From Xenorhabdus yunnanensis (GTDB lineage Bacteria; Pseudomonadota; Gammaproteobacteria; Enterobacterales; Enterobacteriaceae), in contig NZ_JAQRFI010000028.1 in NCBI RefSeq assembly GCF_028598805.1, forward strand, positions 1 through 63,073: a stretch of 63,073 nt of DNA. Reading direction: 5' to 3'. The notes under the pieces were generated by a model. The model was not told the origin of the DNA and did no database searches. It was given only the letters and a program-made list of their open reading frames with translations. The position numbers and the translations under genes were made by a program. Shown piece after piece: positions 29,459 to 38,469 of the stretch; the first letter of the stretch is position 1, and the number at the start of each line of letters is the position of its first letter.

Positions 29459-30601
29459 TTAATCTTGATTACGTATCAGCAAATCCGAGTTAATTTCCGA
29501 GATTGATCTCGCTCCTGTCAAAGTCATCGCCACCCTCATCTCTTTATCAATCAGATCCAGCAAATTGGAAACGCCAGCTTCACCTGCCGCCGCCAACGCA
29601 TAAACAAAAGCACGACCCAACAGAACACTATCAGCGCCCAGAGCAATCATTCTCACCACATCCAATCCTGTTCGAATACCGGAATCAGTAAGAATAGTAA
29701 TATCATTTTTGACGGCATCCACAATCGCAGGCAAGGCTCGTGCCGTTGACAGAACCCCGTCAAGCTGACGCCCACCATGGTTTGAAACCACAATACCATC
29801 TGCCCCAAAACGCACAGCATCTTTAGCATCTTCTGGATCGAGTATGCCTTTGATAATCATTGGCCCTTTCCAAAAATCACGGACCCACTCCAAATCTTTC
29901 CATGAAATGGATGGATCAAAATTACTTCCTAACCAACCAATATAATCTTCTAATTTGATCGGTTTGCCGCGATATACAGAAATATTGCCAAGATCATGTG
30001 GCTTGCCACACAATCCCACATCCCAGGCCCATTGAAGATGAGTTATTGACTGCAAAATACGACGCATAGCCGCATTTGGGCCACTCATCCCAGAATGCAC
30101 ATCACGATAACGTGCTCCGGGAACCGGCATATCAGCGGTAAATACCAGATTTTTGACTCCTGCAGCCTGCGCTCTTTCTAGTACATTGCGCATAAAACCA
30201 CGATCTTTCAGTACATAAAGTTGAAACCATATCGGACGATCTATGGCAGGAGCGACTTCTTCAATCGGGCATACTGATACAGTCGACAGAGTAAATGGAA
30301 TCCCCTTTTTGGCTGCAGCACGGGCAGCTTGTACTTCGCCACGACGTGCATACATTCCTGTTAATCCTACCGGAGCAAGTGCCACTGGCATTGACATTTT
30401 TTCTCCGAATAAGCTAGTTTCCAGACTTAATTCGGACATATCCTTTAACACACGCTGACGTAATTCAATATTGGATAAATCTGCGGTATTACGTTTAAGA
30501 GTATGTTCTGCGTAGGCTCCGCCATCAATATAGTGGAACAGAAAAGGCGGTAACTTAGCTTGTGCTGCAACCCGATAATCAGTTGGAGCGGAAATAATCA
30601 T
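29459..30601 (-). CDS. lldD: L-lactate dehydrogenase (FMN, quinone-linked) LldD
   Basis: LldD (380 aa; 396 in E. coli) is a membrane-associated FMN enzyme oxidising L-lactate to pyruvate and feeding the quinone pool. The TIM barrel is intact: substrate/FMN motifs in [37 protein letters not shown], the catalytic His-Gly-Gly-Arg loop [10 protein letters not shown], and [20 protein letters not shown]. The C-terminus is a little shorter than in E. coli. Usually encoded with lldP and lldR; here the presumed permease upstream survives only as a scrap (30656-30820). Confidence 0.96.
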   Translation of the reverse strand: MIISAPTDYRVAAQAKLPPFLFHYIDGGAYAEHTLKRNTADLSNIELRQRVLKDMSELSLETSLFGEKMSMPVALAPVGLTGMYARRGEVQAARAAAKKGIPFTLSTVSVCPIEEVAPAIDRPIWFQLYVLKDRGFMRNVLERAQAAGVKNLVFTADMPVPGARYRDVHSGMSGPNAAMRRILQSITHLQWAWDVGLCGKPHDLGNISVYRGKPIKLEDYIGWLGSNFDPSISWKDLEWVRDFWKGPMIIKGILDPEDAKDAVRFGADGIVVSNHGGRQLDGVLSTARALPAIVDAVKNDITILTDSGIRTGLDVVRMIALGADSVLLGRAFVYALAAAGEAGVSNLLDLIDKEMRVAMTLTGARSISEINSDLLIRNQD

Positions 30602-30655
30602 AATATGTACCTTAATATTGAAAAGTTATTATATTGAAAAGTTATTCGCTCATTT

Positions 30656-30820
30656 TTCAAGATGCCAAAATCAAGGCCATAACAGCCGCAATTCCTCCAT
30701 AGACACCAACATGGGTAAAATTATCTTCTTCATAAAAGCAAAAAAGGATGGAATACCATTATGTTTGGTCATCATCCAAATCAACAGGACAATCGGAGCA
30801 ATGCTAAAAAACAAGGGCAT
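30656..30820 (-). pseudogene. Possible N-terminal scrap of a lactate permease
   Basis: A minus-strand frame starts MPLFFSIAPIVLLIWMMTKH, then NGIPSFFAFMKK, and after a frame change reads GVYGGIAAVMALILAS. It looks like the first helices of a lactate-permease-type transporter and lies just upstream of lldD in the same direction, where lldP would be expected. Too short to be sure. Confidence 0.35.
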
Positions 30821-31131
30821 AGAATCCTCAATTGATTATTTTTATAAGCTACTAAATGTAGCTGAAAAGTTAATTCTTCATAACAGCGCCATTATAATCA
30901 CAACTTTCCCTAAGCTCCTACGCTATGATTTTTTACCTATTGGAAATAATATAAATTTTCAATAATTATCTCTCTAAACTTAAAAATAGTTAAGCCAATA
31001 AAAATCAAAGAGATAAATAATGTTTTTTGGTTAAAAAAATATATAGATCACATTAATTAGGCATGAATTTTCAATAGACTATATCTAAAAATAACATATG
31101 CCGATCATTCACATTTTGGCAGAGAAGAATA

Positions 31132-31451
31132 TTAGAAATAATGACTAATGTTTTTGTAAGAAATCATGATATGTTCAATAAGCCTACGGATTTTCAAGGG
31201 AAAATTTTGAGTATAAGGATAAACAGCGTAAACACCTAATACTTTTCCACTACATTCCTTAATGTATATCCACCAGTTTTCCTGCCTGCAAACCCTCGTA
31301 CTTCAATGGCGCTCAAGGCGGATAATTTAAACTCTATAAGCAATAAATCAATAACATCTTCACGTGCTATAAAAACACTAAATGGCTCACATACTCTGGC
31401 ATGTGAGCCACAAAAAATCATTCTATTTTTACACATTATAAGAATACACAA
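31132..31451 (-). pseudogene. C-terminal remnant of a LysR-type regulator
   Basis: Across two frames the minus strand reads ALKYEGLQAGKLVDIH-like and then VLGVYAVYPYTQNFPLKIRR followed by LIEHI, ending at TAA 31132-31134. VYAVYPxxxxxPxKIRxLIxxL is the usual LysR C-terminus. There is no DNA-binding domain. Confidence 0.7.
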
Positions 31452-31484
31452 CTTATTTTTTAATATTTGGCGCTTATTGAATTA

Positions 31485-32264
31485 TTAAATATAATCAGGC
31501 TTTCTAACACTAACAATAAAATCATCAAAATAAGCATATTGCTCCACTGGTGGAGCCCAATCCAACGTAGATCCACCGAAAAAAGAACTCCACTTTATCG
31601 CATCAATGAAAACATCTTTTTCATTTCTCAATTTAAGGTTATTGGTTCTAAAAAACTATTTATTATCAATATATTGTATATAAATACCATCATGCTTACC
31701 GATACTATTCAGTTTTACATATTGTGTCAGGGTATACCAAACTCCTTTCTTTAAAAAAGTTTTTAATTTAACATAATCGCCACATCGTTCCTTCTTTTCA
31801 GGATAATAGAGATAACCAAATAACTCTCCTTCTTTTCTCCACATTAAGCGACTGCTGAAACCATCGAAACTATCATTATCAATACAACCTGATGGATGAT
31901 CACCACCAGACAAACCCGGTAATTTTCCACCTTTGACCCACATAAAATCCTTACTGAACATCACCCTATATTGTAACCATAACGCTTCATGCTCACCATT
32001 AATCGGTGCATTAAATGAAGTTCCGGCCTCAGAGCCGACAGTATTGGCGAGATAAGTAAGCTCTAACACTTTGTTTCTATCATCTTGAGGATCAATAACG
32101 ATATTTAACCTCCCCTGATTAAGGCCAGATGATGAAGTAGGTGAAATACCCCAGTCAGATTTAAAATTTTTTGGAGAATATTTCCCTATCTTGTGCTCAA
32201 AATCCACATTAACCAAATCATCATTATTTTCACTAGAAACGAGAGAAGAATAAGTTGGCACCAT
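31485..32264 (-). pseudogene. Polysaccharide lyase family 14-like protein with one internal amber codon
   Basis: In one frame the minus strand encodes 259 codons interrupted only by TAG at 31656-31658. Family-typical blocks before the stop: WLQYRVMFSKDFMWVKGGKL, PGLSGG, SRLMWRKEGELFGYLYYPEK, and GVWYTLTQYVKLN. After it: FFRTNNLKLRNEKDVFIDAI, then SSFFGGSTLDWAPPVEQYAY and FDDFIVS. Fungal, algal and bacterial PL14-like proteins (alginate/glucuronan lyase fold) have exactly this order. No signal peptide. Start ATG 32264 has AAGGAG 6 nt upstream. The truncated form (202 aa) lacks the last beta-strands and is probably inactive, unless the amber codon is suppressed or a sequencing error. Confidence 0.8.
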
Positions 32265-32509
32265 AATTAACTCCTTATTAAGTTATATTTATATTTCCGC
32301 ATAAAACTCCATGCAACATAAAATAATTTCAGGAAAATCATTGAAAATATATATTCATATTGTCTCTATTTAAAACAATAGTCAAACCTTATAGCCGATT
32401 AACCACATTTAAAATAACTCACTGGTCTTTTATATTTAATATATAAATACTCCCACCCTCCAGATTAAACCAATAGACTGGAGGACTGTAAGATAGCATT
32501 TATTTATGT

Positions 32510-33142
32510 TTATTCTGATAACATATTTTCCAAAATATCATAGACAGGAAACAGGTGAGTAAACCCATCTCTATCAAGAAAATGTCCACCATTATCAACA
32601 TTAATCACTTCAGCTTGTAAAGAACGAGCCAACTCTCGTGAGGAGAGTGGAGAAACAATTTCATCATTAGAAGAAATGAGTGAAATACGGTGTTCGGTTA
32701 TCCCACGTAAGAAAGCATAATCTAATAGTTCAATAGTAAAAGAGTTTAATTCTGGTAAAGTAATTTGGGGAGAATCAAATCCAGAGACCAAAATATATCC
32801 ACCGATATGAAGGTGCTGAGAACGTATCGATTCTAAATGCCGCAATACAGTAATACACCCGAGACTGTGACCAATAAAAATCGTGTCTTTGTCTGCCTCC
32901 GGCACGATATCCATCAATATCTTAGCCCATGCTTCAGGTTTAGGGGCTGATGATTCAGGCATTGTAGGCACAATAACTTCTGCACCTTGTTGATTAAGCT
33001 TTTCTTTTAACCAAGGAAACCAATTTGATGAAGGTGAAGCAGTATATCCATGAACAATAATTATTTTTTTGCTAGAGAACCAACTATCACTGCTTATTTT
33101 TTCTGATATCATTGTCTTTATCCCACTTAATAATTCATCCAC
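32510..33142 (-). CDS. RBBP9/YdeN-family alpha/beta hydrolase
   Basis: A 210-aa serine hydrolase of the RBBP9/YdeN type. IIIVHGYTASPSSNWFPWLK opens the fold, the nucleophile is Ser in FIGHSLGCI, Asp is in SSNDEIVSPL and His in NGGHFLDRDGF. Members act on unknown small substrates in the cytoplasm. The first about 20 residues are not conserved, so the true start may be an internal ATG such as codon 11. Same direction as the thioesterase gene upstream, 345 bp away. Confidence 0.85.
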   Translation of the reverse strand: MDELLSGIKTMISEKISSDSWFSSKKIIIVHGYTASPSSNWFPWLKEKLNQQGAEVIVPTMPESSAPKPEAWAKILMDIVPEADKDTIFIGHSLGCITVLRHLESIRSQHLHIGGYILVSGFDSPQITLPELNSFTIELLDYAFLRGITEHRISLISSNDEIVSPLSSRELARSLQAEVINVDNGGHFLDRDGFTHLFPVYDILENMLSE

Positions 33143-33487
33143 TCAACGGAGGCAAAACACCTTATTATTAAGAGATTGTGACTGATATAAGTCAATGACT
33201 ATATACGTAATCACAGGTTAGTAATTACTTAAATTATACATCCAGAATAATATTCTTTACATTTATACTAAAATCAGCGGGTTGCTCTATAAGAAACATC
33301 TGGTCATGGTTTTTCCGTTATAACGTACCATCTATTTTTTATAAATACTTATACTCCGTATTTGAAATCTATATGAGACAACTTCCTTGTTGAGTTTCAC
33401 CTGTTTTTCCATTCATTAAATTACATTAGCAATATCAATCAGTTAATAATTAACTTTCAAACAGTATCAAAAGCGATAGCCTCAGGC

Positions 33488-34243
33488 TTATCCTGCTAAT
33501 TTTCTGGCCTGTTTTTCGAGCCAAGAAATTACTGTACAATTATTAAACAAGTAAAAATGCCCTCCTGTGAAAATCTGTTGCTTTACTAGGTTAGGTAACA
33601 CAGGGCACCACTCCGCCAACCGAGAAACAGGCACTCTATTATCCTGAGCTCCACCTATCACATGGGCTGGGACATTCAACTTTACCTTCTGTAATCGAGA
33701 CAAAGAATCCAGTAAAATTAGATCGTTTCTCATTGTTTCGATCACATAATTACGCAATTCAGGGTTAGACAGAACATTTGCTGGCGTTCCCTCACATTGT
33801 TCAAGAATATTCAAGACATAGGAGTCAGAATATTCCTTACATGGCTCATTTTTGAAACTTTCGGGATCTATAAAACCGCGGGCAGAGATAATGAGCGCTA
33901 ACTGCTTTTCTGGTAATTTACTCTCAAGTCTACGAGCAACCTGATAAGCAAGTTCAGCTCCCAAACTGTGTCCAAACAGTAATAAAGGTTTATCCTCTCC
34001 TAATCTTAAACGCTTTATTGAAGTCAGGATATCGGACATGACAGTTTCAACATTCAACTGAAAAGGCTCTGAAACTCGCATTCCCCTGCCAGCCAGCTCC
34101 AGACAATAAACCTCAATAAATTCCGATAACTTGTAAGCCAACTCGATGTAAGAAAAACAAGAGCCTCCGGCGTGATGTAGAAATAACAACTGTACTTTAG
34201 CTTCTGGCCTTTTAATCGCAGAAAATAAAACTGAATCAGACAA
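33488..34243 (-). CDS. Type II thioesterase (NRPS/PKS editing type)
   Basis: A 251-aa alpha/beta hydrolase of the GrsT/RifR group, which hydrolyse stalled or mis-primed groups from carrier proteins. Motifs: LLFLHHAGGSCFSYIELA, nucleophile GHSLGAELAYQVARRLE, Asp in GGAQDNRVP and catalytic His in FTGGHFYLFNN. The start is TTG 34243 with AAGGA 8 nt upstream. No nonribosomal-peptide or polyketide synthase is in this window, so it is an orphan that would act in trans. Such synthases are abundant in Xenorhabdus and Photorhabdus. Confidence 0.88.
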   Translation of the reverse strand: MSDSVLFSAIKRPEAKVQLLFLHHAGGSCFSYIELAYKLSEFIEVYCLELAGRGMRVSEPFQLNVETVMSDILTSIKRLRLGEDKPLLLFGHSLGAELAYQVARRLESKLPEKQLALIISARGFIDPESFKNEPCKEYSDSYVLNILEQCEGTPANVLSNPELRNYVIETMRNDLILLDSLSRLQKVKLNVPAHVIGGAQDNRVPVSRLAEWCPVLPNLVKQQIFTGGHFYLFNNCTVISWLEKQARKLAG

Positions 34244-34601
34244 GTTTATGTTCCTTTAGCAGTATAAATGGGAAAGATCTCGTGTGAATAGAAGTTGAAT
34301 TATGTTGAACTGTAAGCATCGTAACTCCCTGATAATTTTCATTTCTCGAAAAAAATAAAAGGTATTCCATTAATCTTCCAAGCGATTTCTTTATGCTTAC
34401 ACTGTAACTTTGAATCGATTAAATATTAATAACTCTGAAAGACACTCATTACACATAGAATAATAATTATTCACTTATTTTTCTATAACAGAAAAAATTG
34501 ATTAGATTATAATTATTAATTAACTAGAAATGTCAAACCTGATAGCGTCACGTACAGGACGATCGAAAATCAGTAAATCTTGCTAAAATAAGTCATGAAA
34601 G

Positions 34602-34632
34602 ATATAGAGCCCCCATCTGGCAGGCTCTATAT
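34602..34632. terminator. Terminator of the NADAR gene
   Basis: A 10-bp stem (34602-34611 with 34623-34632) just past the stop at 34639, with T-rich DNA on both sides. Confidence 0.7.
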
Positions 34633-34638
34633 TTTAAC

Positions 34639-35181
34639 TTATTCCTTTAACTTATCGCGTACAGCCATCAGTGCAAATCCTAATAAGTTCAGACCATCCC
34701 ATGTCAAAGGATTATTGATATTAATGGCGTTTTCTGCTAATCCGATCCCCCAAATGCGGTCAACAGGGCTAGCCTCAACTAATATTTTATCCCCTGTATT
34801 CAATAAAAACTCTGCCAATGACTTGTTTTGAGAAAATTTTGCCAAGTTCCCTTCAATCACTATTTTTAACCGATATTCATCCCAAATCGATTGGTTAAAC
34901 CCACGTATTTCACGTCCATATGCTTTTGCTGCCCCTGGCGTTTTAGCATGGATAATTTTTTTCAGCACTTCGGGATCATTAAACAAACGGGCTTTCCCTG
35001 CCATCATATAATGTTCCGTACTGGCATATTTTACATCATCAATAGTAAATTGAGCCGGATACCACTGGCTTAAACAAGATTTGGTTATGTGGTTAGAATG
35101 ATTGGTTTTATGCCCCCAGAAAAAAAGATATTTCAGCTTCTTTCCTGATTGGTATAAATCACATAAAGTTCTAATATCCAT
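34639..35181 (-). CDS. NADAR/YbiA-family protein
   Basis: A 180-aa NADAR-domain protein. Recognisable parts are SQWYPAQFTIDDVKYASTEH (conserved W and YxSxEHYMMxxKA), DPEVLKKIIHAKTPGAAKAY, and the C-terminal DRIWGIG. YbiA members are N-glycosidases acting on damaged riboflavin intermediates, and some NADAR proteins remove ADP-ribose from DNA or RNA. Which applies here is not decidable. Single gene with its own terminator. Confidence 0.85.
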   Translation of the reverse strand: MDIRTLCDLYQSGKKLKYLFFWGHKTNHSNHITKSCLSQWYPAQFTIDDVKYASTEHYMMAGKARLFNDPEVLKKIIHAKTPGAAKAYGREIRGFNQSIWDEYRLKIVIEGNLAKFSQNKSLAEFLLNTGDKILVEASPVDRIWGIGLAENAININNPLTWDGLNLLGFALMAVRDKLKE

Positions 35182-35391
35182 ATTAACTCTCTATAACACG
35201 CTAATTTATCTTTAATACATAAACGCTTCCTATCATACAAAAATTTTTATGTTTGTCGATGTATATTATGTCAGTTTCATTGATATAGAATAGGAATAAC
35301 AAAAATAAATTAAAACAAAAGTAACTAATGTAAAAGATAGTAAGTGAAAATAATCACATATTTTTAGATAAATCTTCATATTATTCTGAAA

Positions 35392-35844
35392 TCATTTACT
35401 ATTTGATTTACGACCAATAACAAATACAGCAGCCAACCCCACCAAATCAATTGTAATTAAAGTACCAGCAAACAACATTTCTCCTCTAAAAGCAAAGACA
35501 GTCGCTACGATTAAGATAAATATAGCAATGAAAAACCCCATCCATTGCCCTCTTCTATCTCTATTTATCATTCCATCCAGCGCCTTACTCTGCTTTTCAT
35601 GTTGAAAAACCTGTTCTTTTTCTCTCAGAGAAAACACTCTTTCAGCATAACCCGGTAAAATTGACTCATAACTCTTTAATACTTCAGGGGATGGAAATGA
35701 ATCAAGGCAATAAGAAATTTCTTTATTTTCGAGTAAATATTTATTTGATGAATCAACATCTAAAGCATCGCAGTAATCATTTGTCGGCATAATATCGAGA
35801 ATGCTCCCTATCGCTCTGAAGTAATGACTAATGTTAGAGTTCAC
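35392..35844 (-). CDS. DUF2335-like phage-associated membrane protein
   Basis: A 150-aa protein. The soluble N-terminal part has SPEVLKSYESILPGYAERVF followed by a charged helix (SLREKEQVFQHEKQSKALDG). Two membrane segments follow at about 102-121 and 123-143. This layout is that of DUF2335 proteins, often found near phage immunity regions and of unknown function. GTG start at 35844 with GGGGAG upstream. It lies next to the Cro/CI pair in the Cro direction, separated by about 120 bp, so it may sit under phage-type control. Confidence 0.75.
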   Translation of the reverse strand: MNSNISHYFRAIGSILDIMPTNDYCDALDVDSSNKYLLENKEISYCLDSFPSPEVLKSYESILPGYAERVFSLREKEQVFQHEKQSKALDGMINRDRRGQWMGFFIAIFILIVATVFAFRGEMLFAGTLITIDLVGLAAVFVIGRKSNSK

Positions 35845-35965
35845 ATCTTCTCCCCAATAATATACACAAAAAACACTTTAATAAAATCAGTGAAATAATT
35901 AAGTTCAATCTATAATAGAGATGAATTAATCATACCTTTGATATTTTCGCTGTTCACAATACACC

Positions 35966-36151
35966 TTATTTTTGACTAGGAAATGGTCGACATTCTTCAG
36001 CTTTGTAGGTTCCATCTTCCTGACGAATCAAAAATATTTTACGCCCCGCACGCAATGCCTTACTGATTGCAGTTTGATGAACTCCCACCAAACGCGCTGT
36101 GTTAGCTTGACCATTCAACTTTACATATTCTGACAATGGGATTTTTTCCAT
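35966..36151 (-). CDS. Cro-like repressor
   Basis: A 61-aa protein collinear with lambda Cro: IPLSEYVKLNGQANTARLVG, VHQTAISKALRAGRKIFLIR, then a tail ending EECRPFPSQK, like lambda's AEEVKPFPSNK. The start is ATG 36151 because of a perfect AAGGAGG; the frame is open further upstream but not conserved. It is divergent from a CI-like gene with two operators between them, so it should bind those operators and antagonise CI. Confidence 0.92.
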   Translation of the reverse strand: MEKIPLSEYVKLNGQANTARLVGVHQTAISKALRAGRKIFLIRQEDGTYKAEECRPFPSQK

Positions 36152-36199
36152 GTGTTTCCTCCTTCGCTCTAAAATAATATCTAAAGTAATAAATATTTC

Positions 36200-36238
36200 A
36201 ATACTTTTAGTATTTATCATTTTAATAGCGTTGGTATT
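36200..36238. promoter_or_regulatory. Two palindromic operators in the Cro/CI switch
   Basis: AATACTTTTAGTATT (36200-36214) and AATAGCGTTGGTATT (36224-36238) are 15-bp near-palindromes of the form AATAC-N5-GTATT (second read in reverse as AATACCAACGCTATT). Their centres are 24 bp apart, the spacing typical of lambdoid operators. A third operator is not obvious. Confidence 0.8.
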
Positions 36239-36249
36239 AAAATGAGTGC

Positions 36250-36963
36250 ATGAAAAAGAAACTTACAGCAGAACAACTTGCAGATGCAGCACGCTTAAAA
36301 GAACTATTTGAGTCCAAGAAAAAGCAGCTCGGCATCTCTCAGGAAACGCTTGCAGAAGAAATTGACAAGACACAAAGTGCAATTTCACACTATCTCAATG
36401 GGATTAACGCCCTTAACTTGGAGATGGCAACCTATTTTGCCCAAAAATTGAAAATTCGGATTGCAGATTTCAGCCCATCTCTGGATAAACAAGCAAGGAA
36501 ACTCGTCACTGTTCTCTATGGTGATAATGCTGCATTTGCTAGTCAAATACCCTATCGCAAACAGTACCCGCTACTCGACTGGATAAATGCAGGTAATTGG
36601 TGTGAAGATCTCACGCCAAAATACCAGACAAACCGCATTGCAAAGGTATATGAAACCTCTGTTGAATGCTCACAACGTGCTTTTTGGCTGGAAGTAAAAG
36701 GTGATTCAATGGTATCACCGAATGGACTAAGCATACCGCAGGGTATGATCATTTTAGTTGATCCAGAAGTTAAACCAGTCCCCAACAACTTAGTAGTAGC
36801 AAAACTCGATGGAGAGAAAGAACTGACTTTCAAGCAACTGATTACAGAAGGATATGATACGTTTTTAAAACCATTAAATCCTCAATACAACATGATTTCC
36901 CTCAGTAATCACGTGAATATTGTCGGGGTAGTTGTGGAAGCTAAGGTTAGGAGATTGCCTTAA
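36250..36963 (+). CDS. CI-like repressor with S24 self-cleaving domain
   Basis: A 237-aa repressor: N-terminal helix-turn-helix (LGISQETLAEEIDKTQSAIS) and a C-terminal LexA/S24 domain at about 115-237 with catalytic Ser in KGDSMVSPNG and Lys in AKLDGEKELTFKQL. An Ala-Gly-type cleavage site is plausible at INAGNW. It is expected to self-cleave when RecA is activated. No Shine-Dalgarno sequence precedes the ATG and only 11 nt separate it from an operator, so a leaderless or near-leaderless mRNA as for lambda cI is likely. Confidence 0.93.
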   Translation: MKKKLTAEQLADAARLKELFESKKKQLGISQETLAEEIDKTQSAISHYLNGINALNLEMATYFAQKLKIRIADFSPSLDKQARKLVTVLYGDNAAFASQIPYRKQYPLLDWINAGNWCEDLTPKYQTNRIAKVYETSVECSQRAFWLEVKGDSMVSPNGLSIPQGMIILVDPEVKPVPNNLVVAKLDGEKELTFKQLITEGYDTFLKPLNPQYNMISLSNHVNIVGVVVEAKVRRLP

Positions 36964-37160
36964 GTTAGGCCATAAAATGACTTAACTATCTATAATTTTA
37001 TCATTAGAATTGCCATTTCTTAGCTGTTTTCATTGCCCCAGTTACTATAGTAAACTATATTTCTGGGGACTTATTTATCTACCACCACTATACTGCTTGA
37101 AATCTATGGTCAAGATCATAAAAATATTTGGTGATATCACATAATATTATATGAATATAA

Positions 37161-37702
37161 TTATATAATAACGTAATAAAAAGGAGTTTCACCTATCTGC
37201 TTTAATTGAATATGTTTACTTCTACTTTTTGTTTGATAAACATCATCATCTAAATATTGCTCTACAAGGTTATCTAATTTAGTAGAGTTTATCCCTTTAG
37301 TAACACCAACAGCCCAAATACTTCTTAGTTTAACCTCAGATTTTCTAATTTTGCTTATCTTATCCAAATCAGAAACCATATTTCTGACACATGCAGTTGG
37401 ATTCGTATTTTGTTTAAATTCAACGGCCATATATGTATCCAAAGCCCATCCCTTTTTTCTTAAAATGAAATCAGGTTTTAGGTGATTTTGATCCTTTATT
37501 TTTCTATTATCACATTTAAATGCATATTCCCTCCACCACTCATGCTCTGTTTGAGAAAGCATATAAGAAAACTCAACTTGAAGCCATACTTCCCAACCTG
37601 TGATATTCCCTTGTTCAAGGAGGTGAAACTTATTACAAATCTCATCATCAGAAAAAAATCATCAAGCAATGAACTCAAATGTTTAAAATCCCGATCTATC
37701 AT
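37161..37702 (-). pseudogene. Putative PD-(D/E)XK-like nuclease gene with a -1 frameshift
   Basis: Translation from ATG 37702 (AAGGGAG 6 nt upstream) gives MIDRDFKHLSSLLDDFF. A -1 shift at a T7 run (37658-37652) continues SDDEICNKFHLLEQGNITGW, EVWLQVEFSY and on to the stop at 37161. The later part has a KPDFILRKKGW...YMAVEFKQN pattern, compatible with the Asp and Glu-x-Lys residues of PD-(D/E)XK nucleases. The family is not otherwise recognised. The frame break lies on a T_TTT_TTT sequence, so either a lost T or programmed slippage could explain it. Confidence 0.55.
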
Positions 37703-38067
37703 AATAAACTCCCTTATTTCAACCCAATATTTATAATTTTTCTTTATCATTACTGATGATAGATAAAATATAATACACAAAAAAGACACCAATCCATTTT
37801 GACAAAACAAAAACAACACTTAAATTAAATTTTCATCATCAAATAAAAACTTATAAATAATTTATTATTATAAATTCAATTTGAACGCAATTTAACCATA
37901 ATGAAGACATATAAATTTACACATATCAATATCTTCTTCTTGCGTGTAATCATCCACAAATGAATTTCAATCAATACATTCTTGTTCGTACTTCCTCACT
38001 CAAACGGATATAATTTCTTCAGTTGCCTGTATGATATCTTCTTGCGAAGCATCTTCATGATAACAAC

Positions 38068-38424
38068 ACGCATCACCACAATGTACTTATTACAAGCGGT
38101 ACCACAGCGGATTGCTCACAAGCTGAGGTCTTGATTGAAGGAATAGATGCAAAACATTTATTAGCGGATCGGGGCTATGACAGTAATACCGTTGTTGAAC
38201 AAGCAGAAAAACAAGGCATGGAAGCGCAAATTCCCAGCCGCAAAAATCGCAAAGTGAAACGAGAATATGATCGGGAACTCTATCGACTCAGGCATTTAGT
38301 TGAAAATGCTTTTCTTCATCTTAAACGCTGGTGTGGTATAGCGACCCATTATGCCAAAAATAGTGCATCATTTCTTGCTGCTGTTCAGATCCACTGTCTC
38401 GCTCTTTGGCTAATAATTTTATGA
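38068..38424 (+). mobile_element. 3' remnant of an IS5-family (IS427/IS1031-like) transposase
   Basis: Plus-strand frame HHNVLITSGTTADCSQAEVL, then IDAKHLLADRGYDSNTVVEQ, PSRKNRKVKREYDRELYRLR, HLVENAFLHLKRWCGIATHY. ADRGYDS carries the second catalytic Asp and YRxRHxVENxFxxLKxWRxIATRYxK carries the Glu of this DDE group. The N-terminal half and the ends are missing. Confidence 0.88.
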
Positions 38425-38469
38425 CAATATTATTTAGCGACAACAAATAAAATATAAGAGATGTTTTAA

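Noticed and set aside
30618..30965. A 115-codon plus-strand frame upstream of lldD
   Set aside because: No ribosome-binding site or family features, and the opposite strand reads as a transporter scrap; treated as chance.
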